Of a stretch of 11,267 nt of DNA, positions 1 to 5,671 are shown in pieces (within the stretch, counting starts at the first letter, position 1; each line of letters opens with the position of its first letter). A program made the position numbers and the translations under genes. A model generated the notes under the pieces. That model saw nothing but the letters and a program-made list of their open reading frames with translations. It had not been told where the DNA came from and did not search any database. This DNA is from an uncultured Oscillospiraceae bacterium (GTDB lineage Bacteria > Bacillota > Clostridia > Oscillospirales > Oscillospiraceae), in NCBI GenBank assembly GCA_947628265.1, contig CANQZF010000035.1, positions 1-11,267 on the forward strand, in the 5' to 3' direction.

Positions 1-268
1 TGGGGGCCTCGGGGACGCTCCTCATCTGGGGGGTCTCGGGGGGATCATTGACCTGCGGCGTCTCCGGGGGCGTCTTCGGCTCCGGGGCGGGGACGCTCTC
101 CCCGTCGCGGCTGACAAATTCAATGGTGAAGCCCTTGCCCAGCGGGGGCGCGTCCGGCTCCTCCGGGGGCTTTTCGGGGGACGGGGGATCGGCGGGGGAA
201 TTCAGGTCCTGGACCTTGAAATCCTCGCCCATCAGCTCCTTCCACAGATCGTCGTTTTTGTTGGACAT
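1..268 (-). CDS. Proline-rich acidic protein, N-terminal part (runs off the window)
   Basis: Reading on the minus strand, an ATG at 268-266 follows a perfect AAGGAGG ribosome site (280-274) with a 5 nt gap, and the frame stays open to the window edge (89 residues seen). It begins MSNKNDDLWKELMGEDF and continues as a proline/glutamate-rich segment with about 19 prolines in 89 residues, including repeated PP and PETPQ-like steps. There is no signal peptide or membrane segment in the visible part, so the start is probably cytoplasmic and disordered. A short less proline-rich island (about residues 44-60, GKGFTIEFVSRDGES) interrupts it. I do not recognise the family; such linkers often precede a folded or membrane domain, which would lie outside the window. 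It is divergent from the Cys-rich microprotein at 435. No convincing promoter was found in the 166 bp between them. Confidence 0.75.
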   Translation of the reverse strand, partial: MSNKNDDLWKELMGEDFKVQDLNSPADPPSPEKPPEEPDAPPLGKGFTIEFVSRDGESVPAPEPKTPPETPQVNDPPETPQMRSVPEAP

Positions 269-434
269 GGAAACCTCCTTCTTGAAAGGCGGTGCGTCAC
301 GGGCACATCGTGGGCGCGAGGCGCATAGTATGACGCAGATGGCAGGAAAAAAGTCATCGAAGGCCCGCCGAGAACGCGCGCGGCAGGGGCCTCAACATCA
401 ATTTGCCGGGCGCGTCGGCGGAATGGAGTATCAT

Positions 435-563
435 ATGAATTGCTTTGGCGGTAACTCTTGTCTGTGGATCATCCTTATTCTCATCGTCCTGTGCTGCTGC
501 TGCGGCGGCAACGGCTGTGGCTGCGGCAACGGCTGCGGGAACGGCAACGGCTGCGGCTGCTGA
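435..563 (+). CDS. Cys/Gly-rich single-pass membrane microprotein (42 aa)
   Basis: The ATG at 435 has a TGGAG ribosome site at 424-428, 6 nt upstream, and the frame ends at TGA 561-563. Residues 1-9 are MNCFGGNSC. Residues 10-19 are a strongly hydrophobic stretch (LWIILILIVL), and the rest is a CCCC cluster followed by repeated GNGCGCGN units, giving 12 Cys, 11 Gly and 6 Asn in 42 residues. The layout is a short membrane anchor with a cysteine-rich low-complexity tail. From memory, similar tiny proteins in clostridial genomes carry the misleading automatic name 'chorion class high-cysteine HCB protein 13'; their role is unknown to me. Metal binding, disulfide cross-linking or redox buffering at the membrane are possible but inferred. 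A longer in-frame reading from further upstream overlaps the divergent gene and lacks a ribosome site, so the short start is preferred. A hairpin array ending in a terminator follows. Confidence 0.7.
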   Translation: MNCFGGNSCLWIILILIVLCCCCGGNGCGCGNGCGNGNGCGC

Positions 564-593
564 CGTCGTCGCGGAAGTCGCGTTATTCGGCGC

Positions 594-865
594 AAGGCAG
601 ACGCCAAAGGCGTTTGCCTTACGCCTCACACGCTGACTTCGCTCCTCCTTTCCCCACGAAATCTCCGATTTCGTGGGGGCCCCGGGGACGCGGAACCGGC
701 TCTGCTTCGGGACGCGGCGGTCGCCTACGGCGGCTGCCGCATCCCTCAGTCGCACGGTTCGCTCCTCCTTTCCCCACGAAATCTCCGATTTCGTGGGGGC
801 CCCGGGGGACGCGGAATGGGCTTGTCCCGGGGACGCGGCGGCCTCCGAAAGGGGGCTGCCGTTTT
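594..865 (+). repeat. Hairpin array: tandem ~120 bp repeat with two alternating stem-loops
   Basis: This fills the roughly 325 bp gene-free stretch between the microprotein and the folate gene. Two head-to-tail units start at 638 and 758 (offset exactly 120). Each begins TTCGCTCCTCC, contains an identical 12-bp hairpin CCCCACGAAATC-TCC-GATTTCGTGGGG (652-678 and 772-798), and then an 11-bp hairpin (715-739 and 836-861). A related 12-bp hairpin (594-620, loop AAA, one G-T pair) precedes unit 1 and is followed by the same kind of spacer, so the order is B-A-B-A-B. The B hairpins differ in sequence but keep pairing. The layout resembles the arms of the MITE-like elements at the right end of the window, so it may be a degraded mobile-type palindromic repeat. 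I see no credible protein in it. Confidence 0.75.
836..865 (+). terminator. Rho-independent terminator, plus strand
   Basis: Arms 836-846 (CGGCGGCCTCC) and 851-861 (GGGGGCTGCCG) pair over 11 positions, two of them G-T, around a GAAA tetraloop, and TTTT follows at 862-865. It is the last hairpin of the repeat array and would end plus-strand transcription from the microprotein gene before it runs antisense into the folate operon. Confidence 0.6.
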
Positions 866-889
866 CCTATTTTAGGAGCAGGACGAAGA

Positions 890-1438
890 TTACTCTTCGT
901 CGGTGATGAGGAAATCTATGGGGATGTCGTGCTCCTCCGTGGGGAGGGAGTTGAAGAGCTGGATGCGTCTGGCGAGGGCGACCGTTTTTCCTCGGGTTTG
1001 GGGGAGGTAGCGGTCGTAGTAGCCGCCGCCCCTGCCGAGGCGCGCGCCGTTTGGAGAGAAGGCCGCGCCGGGGACGAGGATGAGGTCGAATGTCTCCGGC
1101 GGCACCTTAGGGCACGTCTCTCCGGGCTCCGGGATACCGAAGGGGCCGGGGACAAGCTCCGAAAGGTAGCGGAGCTCCCGGGCCTCCATGGTGCCGGGGC
1201 CGGTTATTTTGGGGAGGGCCACCCGCTTGCCGGCGCGCAGGGCGTCCTCGAAAATGGGGCGGGTGTCCGGCTCGGACCTTACGCCCAGGTAGAGGAAGAC
1301 CCGCCGGGCGGCGCGGTATTCCGGGAGGGCGAGGAAGCGATTCGTGAGGATCCTATCGCTTACCTCCCGCTCCTGGGGGGTCAGGCCCTTCTCCCGCGCC
1401 CGGACAAGCCCTCGGAGCTCAGATTTTGAGGTAGTCAT
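890..1438 (-). CDS. 5-formyltetrahydrofolate cyclo-ligase (MTHFS family)
   Basis: A 182-residue protein, the normal length for this cytoplasmic enzyme, which uses ATP to convert 5-formyltetrahydrofolate to 5,10-methenyltetrahydrofolate and so returns stored formyl-folate to one-carbon metabolism. Visible family marks are the N-terminal KSELR (5-9), the central LVPGPFGIPEP (95-105) and the C-terminal glycine-rich signature GRGGGYYDRYL (135-145), followed by the typical HDIPID ending. The start at ATG 1438 lies inside the 3' end of the upstream DJ-1 gene, giving a 20 bp overlap in a different frame; no strong ribosome site is visible, so translation may be coupled to the upstream gene. It is the last gene of the minus-strand operon after the TagA-like and DJ-1-like genes. 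A small hairpin (883-900) spans its stop codon, but no T-run terminator follows on this strand. Confidence 0.93.
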   Translation of the reverse strand: MTTSKSELRGLVRAREKGLTPQEREVSDRILTNRFLALPEYRAARRVFLYLGVRSEPDTRPIFEDALRAGKRVALPKITGPGTMEARELRYLSELVPGPFGIPEPGETCPKVPPETFDLILVPGAAFSPNGARLGRGGGYYDRYLPQTRGKTVALARRIQLFNSLPTEEHDIPIDFLITDEE

Positions 1439-1973
1439 AGTGGACGGCGTCGGAGACCTTCCTGGCCGCCTCCTCTCCCCGCAGGGCGGAGAGGATGGCG
1501 AAGGCGAAGTCCCAGGCGGTGCCGGCGGAGCGGGAGGTGACGATCTTCCCGTCCGTGACGACGCTGGCTCCGGGCTTGGCGTCGGCCCCGGTGAGCTCGT
1601 CCTCCATGCCGGGGTAACAGACGGCGCTCCGGCCCTCCAAAATCCCCAGCTCGGCCAGGACCGTGGGGCCGGCGCAGATGGCGCAAACGGTGTTCCCCGC
1701 GTCAAAGGCGGCGCGGATCGCCTCCATGGCGGGGGCGGAGCTTTTGATGTTCTGGACGCCCCGGAGTCCACCGGGGACGATAAGGGCCTCGCACGCGGCG
1801 GGTTTTATCTTCTTTATGGAGATGTCGGCCTCCACCTGAAGGTCGTGGCTGCCCGTGACGGTCATACCGGTGACGCCCACAAGCTGGGTGTCCACCCGGG
1901 CCCGGCGCAGGGCGTCTAAGGGGGTGATGGCCTCCACCTCCTCAAAGCCGTCGGCAAGAAGAATGTATACCAT
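1419..1973 (-). CDS. DJ-1/PfpI (YajL-like) family protein
   Basis: A 184-residue single-domain protein of the DJ-1/ThiJ/PfpI superfamily. It opens with the family strand MVYILLADGFEEVEAITP, giving the conserved glutamate (Glu12), and carries the nucleophile elbow ICAGPTVLAELG with the reactive cysteine at Cys100, preceded by the VPGG turn (66-69). Length and spacing fit the DJ-1/YajL subgroup, which in other bacteria is linked to oxidative-stress protection, glyoxalase or deglycase activity and protein repair; which of these applies cannot be read from the sequence. The ATG at 1973 has an AAAGGACGG ribosome site about 10 nt upstream and begins 5 bp after the stop of the TagA-like gene. Its 3' end overlaps the folate cyclo-ligase gene by 20 bp. 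Close packing indicates co-transcription from the promoter near 2760; the functional link between the three genes is not obvious. Confidence 0.92.
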   Translation of the reverse strand: MVYILLADGFEEVEAITPLDALRRARVDTQLVGVTGMTVTGSHDLQVEADISIKKIKPAACEALIVPGGLRGVQNIKSSAPAMEAIRAAFDAGNTVCAICAGPTVLAELGILEGRSAVCYPGMEDELTGADAKPGASVVTDGKIVTSRSAGTAWDFAFAILSALRGEEAARKVSDAVHYDYLKI

Positions 1974-1978
1974 ATTGT

Positions 1979-2701
1979 TTACCGTCCTTTCAAACGTTCG
2001 CCTATCACACAAAGTAAAAATTTCGGGAGCTTCATCATTCTCCCTAGGCGGGAGGGCTGTTTTATGAGGCGGTAGAGCCACTCAAGCTCCAGCTTCTGCC
2101 AGACCTCCGGGGCGCGCTTCACCGCGCCGGCGTACACGTCCAAAGACCCGCCCAGGCCCGCCATCAGGGGGACCGTGAGCTTGTCCCGGTTGGCCGCCAT
2201 CCACTTCTCCTGCTTGGGCGCGCCGAGGCACACCAGCAGCAGGTCCGGGCGGGCGGCGTTTATGGCCTCGATGACCGGGCCGTCGTCCTTGAAATACCCG
2301 TCGGCTGTCCCGGCAATCCTGAGGCCGGGGTACTTTGCCGAGAGCTTCTCCCCGGCAAGCTCCGCCACCCCGGGCTTGGCCCCAAGAAGGTAGACGCTCC
2401 GGCCCTTCCCCGCCATCCGGGCCATCAGATTTTCCGCGAAATCCGCGCCGGGGACCTTCGCCTTCAGGGGCGTGCCCAAGATCTTCGCCCCGTAGATGAC
2501 GCCGATGCCGTCGGGGAGCACGAGGCTCGCCCCCTCCACGGCCCTTTTGACCTCCGGGTCCTCCCGGCAGGCCATGACGATCTCGGGGTTGGGGGTGACG
2601 ATATAGTCCGCGCCGGGGCGCTCCATGAGCTTTTCGGCGGCGTCCAGCGCCTCCGACATGGTGACGCTGTCAAACCCCACGCCCAGGACCTCCGTCCGCA
2701 T
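1979..2701 (-). CDS. tagA: WecG/TagA/CpsF family glycosyltransferase (N-acetylmannosaminyltransferase)
   Basis: A 240-residue protein matching the GT26 family that adds N-acetylmannosamine (or a related sugar) to undecaprenyl-PP-GlcNAc, the committed step of wall teichoic acid or related polymer linkage-unit synthesis at the inner face of the membrane. Family motifs in order: TPNPE (36-40), LPDGIGV (62-68), GAPKQEKWM (160-168), GLGGSLDVYAG (182-192), VKRAPEVWQK (194-203) and LEWLYRL..PSR (206-218). Thr36 and Asp64 fit the two key residues described for Thermoanaerobacter TagA (Thr37, Asp65). The basic, hydrophobic C-terminal tail (about 219-240) fits the membrane-targeting appendage of the family. 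The ATG at 2701 has a GGGGGAAGG ribosome site. It is the first gene of the minus-strand operon, with a good promoter 50-75 bp upstream. No other teichoic-acid gene is in the window, so the exact polymer is uncertain. Confidence 0.93.
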   Translation of the reverse strand: MRTEVLGVGFDSVTMSEALDAAEKLMERPGADYIVTPNPEIVMACREDPEVKRAVEGASLVLPDGIGVIYGAKILGTPLKAKVPGADFAENLMARMAGKGRSVYLLGAKPGVAELAGEKLSAKYPGLRIAGTADGYFKDDGPVIEAINAARPDLLLVCLGAPKQEKWMAANRDKLTVPLMAGLGGSLDVYAGAVKRAPEVWQKLELEWLYRLIKQPSRLGRMMKLPKFLLCVIGERLKGR

Positions 2702-2748
2702 GGGCCTTCCCCCTTTCCCAAAAGTCAGCTATACATATAAACTATACT

Positions 2749-2776
2749 ATTTTATCACAATCCCCGCCGTTGTCAA
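2749..2776 (-). promoter_or_regulatory. Promoter of the tagA operon
   Basis: On the minus strand a perfect -35 box TTGACA (2776-2771) is followed by a 16 bp spacer and TAAAAT (2754-2749), preceded by TG one base upstream (extended -10, TGA-TAAAAT). It lies 48 bp upstream of the tagA start. A G-quadruplex motif sits 10 bp beyond the -35 box. Confidence 0.75.
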
Positions 2777-2785
2777 GGAAAAACA

Positions 2786-2820
2786 GGGGTGGGTTACGGG
2801 GAATAGGGGGTGTAGGGGGG
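2786..2820 (+). other. Potential G-quadruplex motif upstream of the tagA promoter
   Basis: Six runs of three to six G lie on the plus strand within 35 bp, separated by T, TTAC, AATA and TGTA. This satisfies the usual rule of four G-runs of at least three with loops of at most seven. It starts 10 bp upstream of the tagA -35 box, on the template strand for that operon. Folding and function are inferred. Confidence 0.5.
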
Positions 2821-2854
2821 TAGCGCGTTTTTTCGCCGTTACAGCAACCCGACG

Positions 2855-3110
2855 GGATGGGCCGCTGTGGGCAGCGGCCCGTACGGCAAATATAGGGGTG
2901 GTCCCGTTGAACGGAAGTCAAAGCATATCGGAGGGACGGGCCGGCCAGTGTCCGGCCCCTACGACAAGTTTTCGCGTTTAAATCAACTGCTCCAATTATC
3001 GCACCGCTCGAAATATACGCCGTACGGGCCGCCGCCCACGGCGGCCCATTCCCCCGTCCACCGCCGCACCCTCGTAAACCGCCGTAAGGGCCGGACACCG
3101 TGCCGGCCCA
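2855..3110. repeat. REP/BIME-like cluster of GTAnGGG-footed hairpins in inverted pairs
   Basis: The gene-free stretch before the dnaD gene holds two hairpin types, each present twice in opposite orientation. Type A has 9-bp arms GGGCCGCTG/CAGCGGCCC at 2859-2880 (foot GTAC on the minus strand) and GGGCCGCCG/CGGCGGCCC at 3026-3047 (foot GTAC at 3022 on the plus strand). Type B has arms GGGCCGG/CCGGCCC at 2938-2958 (foot GTAG on minus) and 3088-3109 (foot GTAA at 3085 on plus). Each copy has GTAn immediately 5' of a palindrome, the arrangement of REP sequences mobilised by RAYT-type transposases in other bacteria. Arm changes between copies keep pairing. No transposase is in the window, and no convincing gene lies between 2777 and 3309. 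Confidence 0.65.
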
Positions 3111-3149
3111 TTCTCCGTTTTTCCGCGCACGCCTCCCGATAAAAAGGTT

Positions 3150-3199
3150 TGCGGCATACGCCGCATATTAAAATATTCGCCGCAAGATTTTGCGGCGAA
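3150..3199. repeat. Two adjacent small palindromes upstream of the dnaD promoter
   Basis: TGCGGC-ATAC-GCCGCA at 3150-3165 and the 10-bp hairpin TTCGCCGCAA-GATT-TTGCGGCGAA at 3176-3199. The second recurs in near-identical form at 10442-10467 (ATTCGCCGCA/TGCGGCGAAT), so it is a dispersed intergenic repeat rather than a site private to this operon. Confidence 0.6.
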
Positions 3200-3248
3200 A
3201 ACCTTCTCCGGGGAACGCGGGGGATTTGAGGAAAAATGGTTTAGGCTG

Positions 3249-3277
3249 TTGTACTTTGGGGAAAAAGTTGATATAAT
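3249..3277 (+). promoter_or_regulatory. Promoter of the dnaD-dnaI operon
   Basis: TTGTAC (3249-3254), a 17 bp spacer and a consensus TATAAT (3272-3277) with an upstream TG (TGA-TATAAT, extended -10). The start codon of the first gene is at 3310, so the leader is only about 25 nt, with GGTGAGGA as ribosome site at 3301-3308. Confidence 0.75.
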
Positions 3278-3309
3278 GGACACAATACTACGCAAGGGAC
3301 GGTGAGGAT

Positions 3310-4275
3310 ATGGACGGGGAATTCGTGCTGACGGGGGACGGGAGCGTCACCATGTCGGCGGACACGGCCCGGAGGCTTTTGGGCTCCGGCAGCGGCGACG
3401 CGGCCCTTTTATATCTCCACCTCCTCACCAGCGGCGGGCGGTACGACCCCGCCGGGGCGGCCGGGGCCATCCACAGAAGCGAAGAGCAGGTGGAGGCGGC
3501 CTTTCAGGTCCTCCGGAGGCTGGGGCTTGCCGAGTCCCGGACCTCCCGGCCCCTCCCCCAGAGCGCCGGGGAGCTGCCCCAGTATACCCCCCAGGACATC
3601 GAGCTGGAGCTCCAGCGGGGCCAGACCTTCCCACAGCTGGTGGACGACGTGCAAAAGGCGTTGGGGACCCGGCTCTCCGCCGAGGGGCTCATGATCCTCT
3701 TCGGCATCTACGACAGCCTCCGGCTGCCCCCGGACGTGATTTTGGAGCTGGTCACCCACTGCTGCGGGGAGTTTGAGCGGCGCTACGGCCCCGGACGGCG
3801 GCCCTCCATGCGCTACATCGAGAAGGCGGCCTTCACCTGGGAACGGGAGGGCATCTTCTCCCTGGACGCCTCCGCCGACTACATACGCCGCCAGGAGGAG
3901 CTCCGGGGCAGCGAGAACGCCATGGCCAGGGCTTTAGGCATCACGGGCCGGGCTCTCTCGGCCACGGAGAAGAAATACATGGATTTCTGGGCCTCCATGG
4001 GCTTCGGGGAGGAGGCCGTGGCCATGGCCTACGACAGGACCGTCACCAACACCGGGCGGCTGGTCTGGCGGTACATGGACTCCATTTTGCGCTCCTGGCA
4101 CGCCAAGAACCTCCACACCCCGGAGGAAATCGCCGCCGGGGACGCCCCGCCCCAGTTCAAAAAGCCCCAGAAGCCCCAAAAGACTCCGGCCCGGGGCCAG
4201 ACCGGTCAGGTGACCGCCGGGGAGCTTGAGGAGATTCGGGCCACACTCAAAAAGATAAAGGGGGAGAACGCATGA
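3310..4275 (+). CDS. DnaD/DnaB-domain primosome protein (helicase-loading co-factor)
   Basis: A 321-residue protein of the Firmicutes DnaB/DnaD group, which binds and remodels DNA at the origin or at stalled forks and helps the loader place the replicative helicase. Residues about 18-80 form a small winged-helix-like N-terminal part. Two copies of the DnaD C-terminal-type domain follow, each ending in the diagnostic YxxxIxxxW-like helix: YIEKAAFTW at 169-177 and YMDSILRSW at 255-263, the latter continuing HAKNLHTPEEI. The tail (280-300) is a Lys/Pro/Gln linker, and a short charged helix ends the protein. Two such domains, rather than one, make it closer to B. subtilis DnaB than to DnaD in layout, though membrane segments are absent. 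It overlaps the downstream loader gene by ATGA, so the two are translationally coupled. Confidence 0.9.
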   Translation: MDGEFVLTGDGSVTMSADTARRLLGSGSGDAALLYLHLLTSGGRYDPAGAAGAIHRSEEQVEAAFQVLRRLGLAESRTSRPLPQSAGELPQYTPQDIELELQRGQTFPQLVDDVQKALGTRLSAEGLMILFGIYDSLRLPPDVILELVTHCCGEFERRYGPGRRPSMRYIEKAAFTWEREGIFSLDASADYIRRQEELRGSENAMARALGITGRALSATEKKYMDFWASMGFGEEAVAMAYDRTVTNTGRLVWRYMDSILRSWHAKNLHTPEEIAAGDAPPQFKKPQKPQKTPARGQTGQVTAGELEEIRATLKKIKGENA

Positions 4276-5267
4276 GCCTTGACGGTAAGCTCCTCAGACG
4301 GGCCAAGGAGCGGTTGGACCGCCGCCGCGCCCAAAACGAGGAGGAGTACGCCCGCCGCCGGGAGGAGGCCTACGCCAAAAACCCGCGCCTCCGGGACATC
4401 GACCGGCGGCTCCGGGAGGGCGCGGCCCAGGCGGTGATGACCGCCCTTGGCCGGGGGACCGACCCGGTGGAGGCACTGGACGCCCTGCGGGAGGAAAATT
4501 TGAACCTCCAGGAGAGCCGGCGGATGGAGCTCCTGCGCGTGGGGCTCCCCACGGACTATCTGGACGAGAAGTACGTCTGCCCCAAGTGCCGGGACACCGG
4601 CTACCGGGGGACGGAGCTGTGCGTCTGCCTTCTGGAGCTCTACGCCCAGGAGCAGCGCCGGGACCTCTCCGCCCTTTTGAAGCTGGGGGAGGAGACCTTC
4701 GACAGCTTCCGCTTAGACTACTACGACGACACCCCCGACCCCGCCACGGGCATCTCCCCAAGGGCGGTGATGGCGTATGTCTACGATCTCTGCTGTCAGT
4801 ACGCCCGGGGGTTTTCCTCGGAGTCGCTGAATTTGTTCCTCTCCGGCGGGACGGGGCTGGGGAAGACGTTCCTCTCCACCTGCATCGCCCGGGAGGTGTC
4901 GGAGCGGGGGTACTCCGTGGTGTACGACACCGCCGCCGGGGCCTTTTCCAAGTACGAGACGGAGAAATTCGGAAAGGACGGGGCGGAGGAGGCCAGGGCC
5001 GACGTGCGTCGGATGGAGAATTGCGACCTTCTCATCCTGGACGACCTGGGCACGGAGTTCACCACGGCCTACACCGTCTCCGCCCTCTACACGCTTTTAA
5101 ATACGCGCCTCACCGGCGGGAAGAAGACGGTGATCAGCTCCAACCTCACCGTGGAGGAGCTGGGGGCGCGCTACTCCCCGGCCATCATGAGCAGGCTTTT
5201 GGGGGAGTTCCACACCGTGAAATTCGCCGGCAGCGACGTGCGGCTGAAGAAAAAATCTATGGGATGA
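4272..5267 (+). CDS. dnaI: DnaI/DnaC-type AAA+ helicase loader
   Basis: A 331-residue ATPase that loads the replicative DnaB/DnaC helicase onto single-stranded DNA. The N-terminal 100 residues are a charged helical region rich in Arg and Glu. A four-cysteine zinc site follows (CPKC at 103-106 and CVC at 117-119), as in the helicase-binding domain of DnaI. The AAA+ module has Walker A GGTGLGKT (192-199), Walker B LLILDDLG (253-260), a sensor-1 like ISSNL (288-292) and a conserved arginine in MSRLLGE (Arg308) as probable arginine finger. The start codon shares four bases with the stop of the DnaD-domain gene, and both use the promoter at 3249-3277. The long N-terminal helical part is larger than in E. 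coli DnaC, consistent with the Gram-positive form. A stem-loop sits directly after the stop, and DnaA-box-like motifs follow within 160 bp. Confidence 0.92.
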   Translation: MSLDGKLLRRAKERLDRRRAQNEEEYARRREEAYAKNPRLRDIDRRLREGAAQAVMTALGRGTDPVEALDALREENLNLQESRRMELLRVGLPTDYLDEKYVCPKCRDTGYRGTELCVCLLELYAQEQRRDLSALLKLGEETFDSFRLDYYDDTPDPATGISPRAVMAYVYDLCCQYARGFSSESLNLFLSGGTGLGKTFLSTCIAREVSERGYSVVYDTAAGAFSKYETEKFGKDGAEEARADVRRMENCDLLILDDLGTEFTTAYTVSALYTLLNTRLTGGKKTVISSNLTVEELGARYSPAIMSRLLGEFHTVKFAGSDVRLKKKSMG

Positions 5268-5268
5268 C

Positions 5269-5299
5269 ACCTCCGGACAGTCATTTTTGACGGGGAGGT
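5269..5299 (+). other. Stem-loop directly after the dnaI stop codon
   Basis: ACCTCC (5269-5274) pairs with GGAGGT (5294-5299), with an inner GTCA (5280-5283)/TGAC (5288-5291) stem. It starts 2 bp after the stop codon. Only three T follow, so it is a poor terminator and may instead stabilise the 3' end. It could also mask the GGAGG-like sequence at 5294-5298. Confidence 0.4.
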
Positions 5300-5347
5300 T
5301 TACAAAAGTGAACGGGGTAATTTGACCGGAAAATTGACAATAACTAA

Positions 5348-5423
5348 CTTTCCACACCGGGAGGGGCGGCGGAAAGCCCCTAATTTTAAGGGGTTTTACA
5401 CATTTTCCACAGGGTTTTCCACA
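5348..5423 (+). promoter_or_regulatory. Cluster of DnaA-box-like 9-mers
   Basis: Within 76 bp the plus strand has CTTTCCACA (5348-5356), TTTTACACA (5394-5402), TTTTCCACA (5403-5411) and TTTTCCACA (5415-5423). The last three are nearly contiguous and all in the same orientation. The DnaA box consensus is TTATCCACA, so the two TTTTCCACA copies each differ by one base. The patch is AT-rich in a GC-rich chromosome and lies just after the helicase-loader operon. Binding by DnaA is inferred from the motif only. Confidence 0.5.
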
Positions 5424-5490
5424 ATTTTTATGTAAACGCCGGGGGCCGGCGGGCGGTTTATGAGGGTGACATAACAAGCGGTCAAAAAAG

Positions 5491-5515
5491 ATGCCGCTCT
5501 TCTGGTGGCGTTTTT
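5491..5515 (+). terminator. Weak rho-independent terminator downstream of dnaI
   Basis: ATGCCGC (5491-5497) and GTGGCGT (5505-5511) form a 7-bp stem with two G-T pairs and a 7-nt loop, followed by TTTT (5512-5515). It is about 220 bp after the dnaI stop and about 60 bp before the next promoter, so it is the best candidate end for the primosome transcript. The stem is modest. Confidence 0.4.
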
Positions 5516-5574
5516 CCCGTCATTTCAACGAAATCCCGGCGCGGAAAACGCGGGGCCGGAAGTCCCGATAATAC

Positions 5575-5603
5575 TTGATTTTTCCGCTCTGGCGGTGTAA
5601 AAT
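5575..5603 (+). promoter_or_regulatory. Promoter of the flippase-mazG gene run
   Basis: TTGATT (5575-5580), a 17 bp spacer and TAAAAT (5598-5603), a good sigma-A type match, 69 bp before the TTG start of the flippase gene. The leader contains a short hairpin (5632-5648). Confidence 0.65.
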
Positions 5604-5631
5604 GGCCGGGACGTGAATAGAATTTTACCCG

Positions 5632-5648
5632 GGGGAGGCAAGCTCCCC
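5632..5648 (+). other. Leader hairpin before the flippase ribosome site
   Basis: GGGGAG (5632-5637) pairs with CTCCCC (5643-5648) across a 5-nt loop, followed by ACTTTTC and then the ribosome site GAGAGGA (5657-5663). It could slow or tune entry into the gene. The stem is short, and no known riboswitch pattern is seen. Confidence 0.3.
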
Positions 5649-5671
5649 ACTTTTCTGAGAGGACGATTTCA

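Noticed and set aside
269..434. Promoters for the divergent left gene and the microprotein
   Set aside because: The best candidates, for example CATACT with a poor -35 on the minus strand, match weakly and with bad spacing, so none is listed.
638..816. Possible CRISPR from the repeated 58-bp block
   Set aside because: Only two copies, a 120-bp period, tandem duplication of the spacer part, and no cas gene.
458..1429. Long plus-strand open frame (323 codons) across the hairpin array and antisense to the folate gene
   Set aside because: It has no ribosome site, is Arg/Gly/Pro low-complexity, runs through repeats and mirrors the recognised minus-strand cyclo-ligase gene.
2742..3142. Overlapping open frames of 90-118 codons on both strands before dnaD
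   Set aside because: They lie across the hairpin repeats, lack ribosome sites and read as Arg/Pro/Gly repeats.
5341..5430. Chromosomal origin oriC
   Set aside because: Only three or four imperfect boxes, no dnaA, dnaN or rpmH nearby and no long AT-rich unwinding region; kept only as a DnaA-box cluster.
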